From contig JAPEVF010000100.1 of assembly GCA_029747585.1 (NCBI GenBank), positions 48,618 to 112,617 of the forward strand: DNA of 64,000 bases, read 5' to 3'. Origin of the DNA: Pleurotus djamor (taxonomy: Eukaryota; Basidiomycota; Agaricomycetes; Agaricales; Pleurotaceae). Every line of letters starts with the position of its first letter. The first letter of the stretch is position 1. Positions 33,263 to 42,626 of this stretch are shown here, in pieces. The translations under genes were made by a program, and so were the position numbers. The notes under the pieces are model-generated. The model did not search any database. It saw nothing but the letters and a program-made list of their open reading frames with translations, and was not told the origin of the DNA.

Positions 33263-34471
33263 GCCTGCGGAAGGAGCGACTGAATAACACCACAGTGATG
33301 GTCAGGAAGAGAGCGAGAGGTAGGCTCATAGAGGCCTTGATTATGCCCTGGGAAGGGAGGGGAGATGGTGCGAAACACACATCTGACAGGTGAACTTACT
33401 TATACGTCAACATGTACCCCAAATGCAGTGAGACATTGAAGTCTGGCCTTCCGCGTGTGTCAGCCCTAACAAAGAAGATCCAACTGAACGTTCAGTGAGC
33501 GTAAGCAGCCTATCCCTACGATGATGGGGAAGGCGAGCCACTCGGAACTGACGAGGAATGGGGGTACTTTGAGAAAATGCACACAAATGGAGAGCTTGTA
33601 GGGAAGACACGGTGTGAATGTGAGCATGTGTGCAGGGCTTGTTTGAGATAGAGAGCTGTTCCTTATAGCCTTTATTCCACGGCTTACAATGATAGAGTAG
33701 AGAATCGACCAAGTTCGAAAGAAACCAACCGAACGTAGACCTCAGAGATAGCGCTCTTTTAAGGCGGCTGACAGCACAGCAGCGGAGTTCGTAGCCAGCA
33801 TGATAGAATTGACATTGTCAGTGTGGTATCAGCAATAAGGAGACTGAGCTTCGGAAGGCCAGGACAGAGGACTTCCAGATGACAGGCGTAGACGGCGCGA
33901 TGAGAGCGGGAACTTCACGCCTACATTGTTTTGTCCGCGAGATTGTGAGTAGTGACGCGTGACGATTAAACATTCTGAAAGGATTGAGAGAGCGATTCTG
34001 GAAAATCCAAGCGATGAGGGAACTTTAACATGGAACAGAACAAAACAGAACCTTGGCCCCTCGTGCCTGAAGGAAGCGCTTGCTGAGTTATCAGGCGCCC
34101 AGTATTTTTTCTGTGCTCAGCCTTAGCTCAGCCTCTTGAACGTCAACTTCCAATTCCCCAGTCGTTCCTCGTCAATGGAGCAGTCGCCCCGTTTGTGGAA
34201 ATCCGACGTTCGTCTGCGCTCACACTTAGATAAAACGCTTGGTGCTTAGGCCCTCGGCCTAACAGCTTCGCTCATTTCAATTTCCCAATATCTGAGATAT
34301 CTCAGGCTTGTACCCTCAGTGACTCATGCCTTTTCGAAGGTCTCCACAAGTGAGACTGACGTGGAATTCACCTAAACACAAACCCCAGGGATCTATGTAT
34401 CCTTTGACGTTAGTGGAAGACTCGACCCCGTCCAGAGCACCAACAGAGCACTTCATCTCGTAATTCAAATA
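33263..34471. other. Intergenic, no gene seen
   Basis: About 1.2 kb, with a G9 run near 33232-33245. No coding or RNA feature is supported. Confidence 0.4.
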
Positions 34472-35059
34472 TTGACCAGGAATGAAGACACAAGATCTAC
34501 TTATTATCCGTCCGTCTCCCTGTCGAAGTCCCTACGAACACGACACAACTGCACCCTCTTTGTACTTCTGCTGCGACATGGACGTCTACTCGGCGCGTCC
34601 ACGGTCAACAAACATGGAAGTAAAGTCTCAAGCAGAGCGCCCGTTGGTGACCGGAAAAGGCAATCCATCGTTTGGCGAACGCAAGGATGTTCTTGTCCAA
34701 CACGCATGAGACTTGGCACCGACTTCCAATGGGTCAAATGGGAGCTGAACACGGCGACGAACATCCTGCGTGTGGAAGATACAGAGGCGTATACCAATAT
34801 TCCAGCTTATGCAATCCAGAATAGAGTGCGTCTTCCGCTCCTTTTGGATCGGATCATCTCATTTCCTCCAGGTTGGCAACAATTCGGTGCTTCAGCAACT
34901 TTCCCCGTCAGAATTTCAACTAACACGCTCGGAACGAACAGCAATCACCCTCCTTACTTGACATGGTGGTTTACGGACCCCCCTGGCTGGCAACATTGTC
35001 CAAGTGAGCTTAATATGTTTTCCCGACCACTGCTCCTGTTGATATCTTGTTATAGGTAA
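34472..35059 (+). CDS. Possible hypothetical protein
   Basis: A 588-nt open frame on the plus strand. The part around residues 75-115 (TDFQWVKWELNTATNILRVE) has protein-like composition and ends near a plausible splice site, but the first half is irregular, and two other frames are also long here. It may be one or two exons of a larger gene. No family recognised. Confidence 0.25.
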   Translation: MTRNEDTRSTYYPSVSLSKSLRTRHNCTLFVLLLRHGRLLGASTVNKHGSKVSSRAPVGDRKRQSIVWRTQGCSCPTRMRLGTDFQWVKWELNTATNILRVEDTEAYTNIPAYAIQNRVRLPLLLDRIISFPPGWQQFGASATFPVRISTNTLGTNSNHPPYLTWWFTDPPGWQHCPSELNMFSRPLLLLISCYR

Positions 35060-35174
35060 AATCTACCATCGTACTCTCATGCATCGCTACTTCTGAGCGC
35101 ACCGTCATGGCCTTGGCGCGTTTCAAGACAACAACCTTGAAATTCAAGCAGCTACACGGTGAGCCTCAATTTCG

Positions 35175-35182
35175 TATAAAAT
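35175..35182 (+). promoter_or_regulatory. TATA box of the small secreted protein gene
   Basis: TATAAAAT lies about 85 bp before the ATG at 35264, a usual spacing for this genome's genes. Confidence 0.5.
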
Positions 35183-35263
35183 AGCTAGCAAGCATCTCAA
35201 ATTACCCTCAACTTAGCACTTCTATCTGTCTGATACGCTCAAAACAAGAATTCGATACTCGAA

Positions 35264-35925
35264 ATGAAGTTCTCTCTCTCCAATGGTTCTCTCTTCGCCC
35301 TCGCCGTCATTTTACCCTTTGTACAGGCTCAGAGCAAAGTTGGGCCGATCACCGCTTCGGTCACCTACAACATCACTGGCCTGAACCCAGGGGCTGAGGT
35401 TGGCGGACCTTTGCTGATCGCTGGTGTAAGTGTTGTAAAGTCATCCATTTTGATGAGGTTTAACGGTTTGATGCTGTATTTAGGGACTCAGTGGTGTCGT
35501 CTTGACCCGGACTTGCCTCCTCCTCACCAGGCAGGCCGGGAAGTACTATGCTCCTGGTAATCCGAACGAGCAGCGTGTCAACTTTGGCGCGTACGAAGGC
35601 AAAGGTGTCACCACCGCGACCAATTTCAAGGATTATGGCATTCCAAGCGGTTCATCCGTACGTCTTCCATATCAACGCCAATGTTCAATTTTATCCCAAC
35701 GCTGACGCGGCCGCACAATTTGTGTAGATTGACCCTTTCTTAGATGTCAGCGCAGCCGGAGATCTTGACCTGGATATCTGGTGGACTGTCGACTATTCCA
35801 GTCCTTGCGTTGGCCATTACACTTGGTACATTACATTACTGACTAGAGAGTGCCCGAACTCACCCATTTTCCTCAGCTCTGGAAGCATCGTGTACACGTA
35901 CTCCTTCGACAGTATCACCTGTTGA
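35264..35925 (+). CDS. Small secreted protein
   Basis: Four exons (35264-35425, 35484-35657, 35728-35825, 35877-35925) join with agreeing phases to 160 residues. The first 22 residues are a textbook signal peptide: MKFSLSNGSLF, a hydrophobic core ALAVILPFV, and an AQ-type cleavage site. The mature part starts with a beta-rich segment (VGPITASVTYNITGLNP with an N-glycosylation site), an NFGAYEGKGVTT region and a C-terminal part with three Cys and many aromatics (DLDIWWTVDYSSPC), ending SFDSITC. It is small and has few Cys, like many candidate secreted effectors or surface proteins of fungi. I do not recognise a known family. The short spacing of introns argues for a real gene. Confidence 0.7.
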
Positions 35926-36364
35926 GCATGTCATTTTTTCAAGTAACCTCACGCGTAAATGGCGCTACGACCGGCTTGTCTGCACTTGCTACTACTATCT
36001 GAAATATAACGGTTCTTTGCTATCCTCAAGCTCCGGCATTCTGGCTTTCCGTATACGGCACTTATCGCCATTTAAGTAGGATTCAACGACATCCCAATAC
36101 CAACTTGGCATCAACGTGTCTTCAGCCCTTCTCCATCGAAATAACCAACGTTAGCTCCCTATCAAAACGAGGGTGGCTATGAGCGCAGCCTTTTGCCACC
36201 GTCAGGTTGCGCGATGCTGAGTTGCTCACTTGGACGGATGAATGCAGCACTTGAGATCGCGTAGGAAGCTGTGGCCCTCTCCCTCGTCACGCATAATATG
36301 TCGCCACCGAAAATGATTTGATCCCATCGAAAGGCGGCGCTAGGGTACCCTCCGAGCGAAGCTG

Positions 36365-36720
36365 CTACCCTCCACGATGCGACAGCGGTTGGAAAACAAG
36401 CCAGACGAAGATAGGCAGCCACGCAAGCTGTTGCCGTCTCCTCACCGACTGCGCAGAGTTGTCACTCGGCGGCAGCGGTAGAATGTGTATAAGGGTTGTT
36501 GAAGTTATCGCAAAGATTGCTAGAGGTCCCTTAGCGGCACTGTCGATGACGATCATCGTTTCCGTTGGTGCTGGGCGGTCAGATGGACTCGTCAATGGCA
36601 GAGTTGTGTCTTGTGTTTGGAAGAGCGCAAGTGACATCAGTCCTGGGGATGTTCCTGATGTTGGCTCAGGTGACGGACTCGATGCCTCTGCATGTGCGAA
36701 CTCCTAGGATGAGGTTGTCA
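36365..36720 (-). CDS. Ser/Thr/Pro-rich protein fragment with hydrophobic tail (family member B)
   Basis: An open minus-strand segment that reads SPSPEPTSGTSPG and ETMIVIDSAAKGPLAIF, then PSDNSAQSVRRRQQ, a hydrophobic stretch (LAWLPIFVWLVFQPL) and a stop near 36365. The ending is the same pattern as at 22.0 and 42.6 kb (NSAQS, basic cluster, hydrophobic tail). I could not find a clear start or signal peptide; upstream exons may be missing or decayed. Confidence 0.35.
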
Positions 36721-36962
36721 ATGGTGAAGATAGCGCGGTTTGTGGTCCTTGGACTGCTGAGCTGAGGGTATAACATTGTACGATTAAGCGCGACCAAATT
36801 TACCACCTTTTGAATGTCCTAGGTCACCTGCCCTTACCACTCGGCGCTTGGATGCTAATTGCTATGCCATCAAGCTGTGTAGACAGACGACCAATCGCGT
36901 TACCATTTCTTGACTTTCGATCGTTCAACTTCTTTCAACTTTCCTTTTACCTTTGTCTCACC

Positions 36963-37823
36963 ATGTCGGACTATCTTAGTCGAGTCGCTGTGTGCGACGG
37001 TGCTCCAGACAACATTACCGCTGAAAAGGCGTGCAGTACGATCCCTACGAATCCGGAAAGGATAGCCAGCTGGGCAACAAGTGTGAGCGGATTCTCCCCA
37101 ACTAATCCCTTCGTCCCCCTTCCTTCAGAGGTGCCAATACCTTTCGAGGATGACGCCCAAGCTCGCACCCATTCCGGTGGAGATAACGAGGGAAGTGTGG
37201 ATGATGGCATGAGCAGGGTAGCGAGCTACGAAGGATTCTTGCCGATGAAGACCTTGCCAAATGTGAGTGGCAGTCGGGGAAACATGGCCAGAGTTGCGCG
37301 CTGGCTCAAGCATGTTTCCAGGTTCACGATGGAGAACCCATTCGTCCACCTAACTGGGGAGGGCATCCATCCTGATTCGATATCGAAGAAGCCTGAGCCA
37401 AACTCGCAAATCACTGCGCAATCACCGCACGTGTCGATACCCAACCTTAACGCAATTATGACCCCATCAGGTGATGGGCAGAGTCAACCATCATACCCAT
37501 CACAGCCTCAGCATCTACGGCAATATCCAACACACCCAGTGTATCAACTAGCCTATCCACCAATACCATATACATACCCGACTCACCCATCATATCCGAA
37601 CTATCTATCAAATCAAATTCGCAATCCTCAGTGGGATACCAACATCCCGAGCCAGACTGATCCAGCGTCCATAAGAGACGCTTTCGCTTCAAGGGTACGT
37701 AAGCCTTTCCATCTAAAGTCCTCATCGGAACATCTGAGCCTATATGATCAACAGGCAAAGATATCCTACAAAGGATATCCGTCTCCACCAACGACCTTGT
37801 ACTCCCCATCCACGGTGTTATAG
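36963..37823 (+). CDS. Orphan protein with an internal repeat
   Basis: I chose the ATG at 36963 (context CACCATGTC, behind a pyrimidine-rich leader) rather than the frame's upstream ATG at 36810, giving 286 residues. Two internal repeats are visible: ERIASWATSVSGFSPTNPFVPL (about residues 32-53) and RVARWLKHVSRFTMENPFVHL (about 115-135), sharing R.A.W...VS.F...NPFV.L. A short SRVASYEGF echoes the N-terminal SRVAVCDG. The C-terminal third is Tyr/Pro-rich (YPTHP twice, YPPIPYTYP). No signal peptide or membrane segment with this start. Family not recognised; could be a lineage-specific orphan. Confidence 0.5.
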   Translation: MSDYLSRVAVCDGAPDNITAEKACSTIPTNPERIASWATSVSGFSPTNPFVPLPSEVPIPFEDDAQARTHSGGDNEGSVDDGMSRVASYEGFLPMKTLPNVSGSRGNMARVARWLKHVSRFTMENPFVHLTGEGIHPDSISKKPEPNSQITAQSPHVSIPNLNAIMTPSGDGQSQPSYPSQPQHLRQYPTHPVYQLAYPPIPYTYPTHPSYPNYLSNQIRNPQWDTNIPSQTDPASIRDAFASRVRKPFHLKSSSEHLSLYDQQAKISYKGYPSPPTTLYSPSTVL

Positions 37824-38109
37824 CCCTCTCCTCCCTAGGTACACACAGAGGGAATGCACAGATGGAACTAGTTGACGAAGTGTCTGAAGGGAATTAGCCA
37901 ATGGTATATGTTGCCATGATAGATTTTGTACGCTCCTTGGATGACGCGTTCTACTTTTGGGTGTCACTGTCAGCCACAACCAATCCATTACCGTCAGGGG
38001 AGTGCAACACAATGTATTCTCGGTTTCCATTGTAAACACAACAGAAATCGTGTACAAGCTGTAGTCGTATTACAGATCATAATGACAATCCATACCGTCA
38101 AGGGACAAG

Positions 38110-38490
38110 CCCAATTTAAGACCAATCAGTCGAAACCTCGATCAACCCTACCATATCCCCGCCACCTATGGTTCCCTCGATGATATTGTTACCGAAAGCC
38201 TTCCCCCGAGCCACCCCATCCTCAGCACCAATACCTGCACCAGCATTCGGCGTGGAAACGGCGACAGGAATGGGACTAGAGTCAGTACCATCGCCAACGC
38301 TCACGCCCGTCCTACCACCATCATCCACGACGATTTCTTATACTCTCGTCCCTGCCCATCCATCCATCGCTACTCAGGATCCACTCTGCGCGGTCAACGG
38401 CGATGGGAGGACAGCACGAGGTGGTCGTGTTGGTATTCCTTTTCTTCGTGTCCCAACAGCTCTTGCATCACAGGGCGTAGCGGCTCCTTC
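38110..38490 (+). pseudogene. Ser/Thr/Pro-rich family member C, frameshifted
   Basis: One frame is open through SAPIPAPAFGVETATG and SPTLTPVLPPSSTT up to PAHPSI. The conserved end (HSARSTAMGGQHEVVVLVFLF, ending LLHHRA) lies in a different frame. Compared with the intact relative at 42021-42626, the stretch between CAT and CTCAGG is one base longer here (13 versus 12), which accounts for the break. It is therefore a broken duplicate, unless a small intron repairs it. Confidence 0.5.
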
Positions 38491-39821
38491 GAGAACTGAC
38501 AGATTTCCAATTGCCGGCTCGATGGGTATACATTTGGTGGAACGAGCGAGTAGAGCGCAGCGCGTCCACTCAAGGGTGGTGCGATGTGACCGAGGATACG
38601 ATATGTAAGCCTAGCATATACTTCAATATCGACAAGAACTTGAGAAGCATAGGTTGTACGGGGCTTACCAACGAAACAAGCCTTCACACTCTTGCGCCTG
38701 TTTAGGATGAGTCATCCGAGACGGTCCACCACAGCTAGCGCTATGAGATTGTGAGGAGTATATACTCTCTCAACTTTCCTGGCCTTAATGGGTGAACACC
38801 GCCAGAACAAGGGCTGACGCTGAACGTTTGAACCTCGAACCTCGAACCTCGAACGGGCGTAGCTTTCTTCCTGTCATGGATGTGGTGACTCATGTACTGG
38901 GAGTGAGGGGGTGGTTGGAAAAGGCAACAAGAAGAGGAAATAGCGGCGTACGAGCACTGCCGTCCAGCACAACTCATATTGTCTCGTCAGCTTCCCCCAT
39001 CCCAACGCCACGGCTAAAGCTTATAGAATTACTGCTTGTATTCGTATGTGATGCTCAACGACCTGGGTGAATGGGAAGTGAGATATTGAAGAGAGTGACA
39101 TAAGCTGCGGGACCATACCAGGAAAAAGGATAGAGGAGCACGAAGAAGTCAAAAGGAGCTGAGAGAGCAGGGATTCCTCCCATGCGACCATCGTCCTCAG
39201 ATTACAATCTCGGGCGCGGTTCGTGTAATTACAGACGCCTAGAGTTATCTTTCAACTTGAGGCTGCGAGGGTGTTGTGAATGAGCTATCTGGGCTGCATG
39301 TCTCGGGAGGATTGAAAAGGACTAACCAAGTGTTCTATCCACCGCCCAAGTCGCGTTTTCAACGCCAGCGTTCTGAGGAAAGAGAAACGAGGGCATACAT
39401 GGGTCAGAGGGCTGGGTTCCATCAGTGAAAGTATCGACGGCTGTTTGCGAGAAAATGTCTCCATGCGCGCATGGCGCTTAGGCTAGAACGAACTCCTTTT
39501 AGGGAGATCAGGGGCTACATGTTTGAGATTGTTCATTGTCCAGCAAGGCGGTACAGAAAATGAGAGCAATACGTTCCAAGAACTTCAGTTGGATAATTAT
39601 CCTTCGTNCATACATACATTCAACATTCGGTCCTTTAAGCACGATATCAAGATGTTTGATCTATCGCGAGTAGATCCACCTCATTTGCAAGGGTATCACC
39701 GGCCCCAGCGTCCCTCAAGATACACTTGATTGCAGATATGTTTCTGAGGCTTTGGTCATACTGCGCATCGCACTGGCTCTGATTGCTGCTTAGTTGGCTC
39801 TATGACAAGGGTTTCAGGCTA
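38491..39821. other. Decayed duplication, no intact gene
   Basis: The stretch 38.5-39.0 kb resembles 42.65-43.05 kb, including a minus-strand segment (TYRILGHIAPPLSGRA versus YRILSHIVTPSNR) behind an intron-like GTAAGC site. The frames are short and I cannot assemble a gene. A GAACCTC triplet repeat lies near 38830-38850, and an N at 39607. Confidence 0.35.
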
Positions 39822-40967
39822 TCAGCACCCCCGTGACATTGTGACACAGCTGGGAAAGAGGGAGCACACCTTGTAAGCCTCCAATTCTTCCTCATGACGG
39901 AGCTTCATGTTTTTTAATTCCTTTCTCGCATCAGCTAATTCCTCCCGTACTTTTCTCTCCTGGATCTTTGCTTCCAATACCTCATCGATCAGCTCTCTTT
40001 GCAACGCTTCAATACGCGCGTTCAACTCGGCGTTCTCCTTCTCCTTCTGTGAGTAATGGTCCGAAAGAATCTCATACCAGTGGGATATCGAGGAGAGTCG
40101 CTCCGAAAGTGTTTGAATTGTTGAAATAGCGGACATATCTTCGCTAGCGCGTTGATTTTCCAACGAGGCAGAAAGCGAGGGTTGGTGTTGAGGAGCGAGG
40201 GGTTGAGGAAGGGTTTTGATCGCGCTTAAAGTGTCTTGGATGTGTGTTTCGAAGGCTGTCCTGTTGACCATCATTGACGATGACGGATTAGAAGTTGTCC
40301 CAGTGTCGAGAGCAGGGGAGGATGCGTGTGTCATCAGTGCATTTCCCCCTACAGAATCATCTCCAGATACTCGTTGAACACCAGACGCCAGGGATCCACT
40401 CGGGTGAGTGTCCTGGAGCCCATCTGTCGATGCGGAGAGTAATCCTCGAGNCCTTCTTTTGAGGGGGAGGGCACAAGGCCGAGGTGCCTCGTTCAGTCGC
40501 TCCCTTCTTCCCCGTGTCCGTTAATGCAGTCACTCCCATGCCCAGCAATTTGGCTGAAGGCTTTCGGAGACGTTTTGGTGAGTTGGGCGGGGGTGGAGGG
40601 TTCACGATCGAAGACGACGAGGGCGGCGAAGTCGAGGATTGCAGCGCTCTAGCATCACCACTCAAAGCGATGGGGTGTCCTAGAAGCATTCAATCAATTA
40701 GTCAATAAAGCCCGTTTATGAGTGCGGCTCCAACTCACCTGTCGCCGCGGTGAATGAAGCGAATGGCTGCACCGACAGATATGAACCTGGCCTTCCAGTT
40801 GTGTCGATTGGCTGGACGACTATATGATCTAAGAGTACATATATTGGTGAGCGTGGAAGGATCGCAACAGCTTGGTAAGACCGACCATTAGCCTCCGCGC
40901 TAGAATCGAATGCAGGAGAATTTTGTGCGGTACTGGCACCGGCAGCGGCTGGTCGAAGATTGGACAT
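39822..40967 (-). CDS. Coiled-coil protein of unknown function, paralogue 1
   Basis: Exon 1 runs 40967-40739, and exon 2 starts at 40679 after a 59-nt intron. Exon 2 is open in one frame down to the N at 40451 and in another after it. If the N is dropped, the frame continues (KKARGLLSAST) to a stop at 39822, giving 361 residues. The N-terminal half is Ser/Pro-rich with a basic block (PKRLRKPSAKLLG). The C-terminal ~100 residues form a clear coiled coil (YSQKEKENAELNARIEALQ and onward). The last ~15 residues follow a possible donor (TACAAG/GTGTGC), so the true 3' end may lie in a further exon. The same domain order occurs in the gene at 45538-46996. Confidence 0.55.
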
Positions 40968-42020
40968 GACCTACGCAGGAGCAGATTGAGGGTGAGTCAG
41001 ACAAGGGATTCAAGAACTTGTACAGAGGCCTTGATTAATGCTCCTTATCTTTTATGGAGACACATCAGGCATCACTGCGGATGTTCAAGCCTCCACTTCT
41101 TTGGTGACCTGGAACTCCATGCCAGGCTTACCATAGCTTGACCATACCAAGGTATTTTTCATTTCTATGAGTTACGAGTGACAGTGACTTCGAAGAGGGT
41201 TTGTTTTATTTTAGGGAAATCGTTCGTAGGGCGGTTGAAGTGAGGCTTAAGCTCAACTTCTAGACGTCCAGGAAGACAAAATATAGGTCTCCAAGCCTTC
41301 AGCGAGATCGATATGATCCCCCCATTATGAGAAAAGGAAGTAAATGGCTTACCAAGACGATGGGCATGCACAATGCGTGAGTCATGCCTCCAGCCTGAAC
41401 CTTGAGTAACGATCATAAAAGGAAGTAAACATTGCGTGACCCTGAGACTCATGGATGAAGGAAGGCCTACTTAGATCTTTGGAAGATACGGCGAAAGTGG
41501 CTGCGGCGAACTTTGGGGGATAACACACGGTACACGTGTGACGGAGTTGAATGTGAATGGTGAGCTTGAGTATCACACATCGGTCAAATGGTGGAGAGAA
41601 GCAAAAAACGGGAGAACATCACCAATTTCTTCGAAGATGATGACTGGGTCAGCTTGCGGGCGAGATTCATTTTTTTAGGTCCAAAACATCCAGATTGTAT
41701 TTTGGGGGTGAAACGAAGTCGCCACTGCTCGCATTGTTGACCGCCCAACTTGAAGTCTCCGGCTTTCACCTTCATTAGATTGCAACACCTATGGTGTGTC
41801 ACAATCGAGATTGGGAGTACCAGGTATTGCAGAGGTTGTATACAAGCCATAGAACACTGGTGTTGTGTGACAGATTGGAATGATGATCCCAAGTAGTGTA
41901 CATCACTGAGCATACTAACTCTTGCTTGGGTACACAAACGAAATCGTTATAACGAACAGTTGGCGACGAATCCCCAACCCACCCTGAGACATCTCCAACA
42001 ACGACGAGGACAACATCGAT
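40968..42020. other. Intergenic, no gene seen
   Basis: About 1 kb; short frames only. It separates the divergent coiled-coil gene and Ser/Thr-rich member D. Confidence 0.4.
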
Positions 42021-42626
42021 ATGCCTACGTCGTTGTCAAGCGCAACGTCAGCGTCGTTCGGCTCCCACGTGGCGGCGAGCGTTTCGAGAAAACCACGAAC
42101 GACGGCAGTGAAGGCTTCCGGGGTCGGGGAGCGCAAAACGTTGTTGACGTCCACCGTGGCAGTGATGACCGTGCCAACAACAACCAGTACTTCACATCCA
42201 AGATCGCGCAAGAGCTCAGACAGGGCTCACCCAACTAAAGTGGCCTCAGCGTCGCCGAAGCTACCATCCTCATCCCCATCTCCAGCATCACCAACAACAT
42301 CGATCGTGCGATCTCCTACGCCGGATCCGACACTTATTCCAGCACCTGTACCATCCCTACTTCCACTTTCGCTCACTGTTTCCCCATCCCAAGAGGTACC
42401 TCGAGCGTTGACGCGTCCGATTGATCGCCCAACAAGAACGCACACGGTCATAACGCTTGTCACCGCTGGTCAAGAGTCTGCGTCGACTTCCGTTGCCCAT
42501 GTACCTTCACCACTCCGGGGCACCAATTCTGCGCAGTCAACAATGATGAGAGGACAAGAGCGGATGGTTGTATTGATTTTCCTTTTTCTTGTTATCCGAC
42601 AGCTCTTGTACGACAGAGCTCACTGA
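42021..42626 (+). CDS. Ser/Thr/Pro-rich protein with C-terminal hydrophobic tail (family member D)
   Basis: A single open frame of 201 residues with a stop directly upstream of the ATG in the same frame. The body is Ser/Thr/Pro-rich (SSSPSPASPTTS, DPTLIPAPVPS) with a TVITLVTAGQESAST segment, like the extracellular stalks of fungal wall proteins. The end reads GTNSAQSTMMRGQERM, then a hydrophobic VVLIFLFLVIRQLLY. The tail is only ~15 hydrophobic residues with a short polar end, which suits a tail anchor or GPI-type signal. There is no visible N-terminal signal peptide, so an upstream exon may be missing. It is the most intact member of the four-locus family. Confidence 0.5.
   Translation: MPTSLSSATSASFGSHVAASVSRKPRTTAVKASGVGERKTLLTSTVAVMTVPTTTSTSHPRSRKSSDRAHPTKVASASPKLPSSSPSPASPTTSIVRSPTPDPTLIPAPVPSLLPLSLTVSPSQEVPRALTRPIDRPTRTHTVITLVTAGQESASTSVAHVPSPLRGTNSAQSTMMRGQERMVVLIFLFLVIRQLLYDRAH

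Noticed and set aside
36318..36707. Plus-strand 129-codon frame
   Set aside because: The minus strand of the same interval carries the Ser/Thr/Pro-rich tail family signature, so the plus-strand frame is a shadow.
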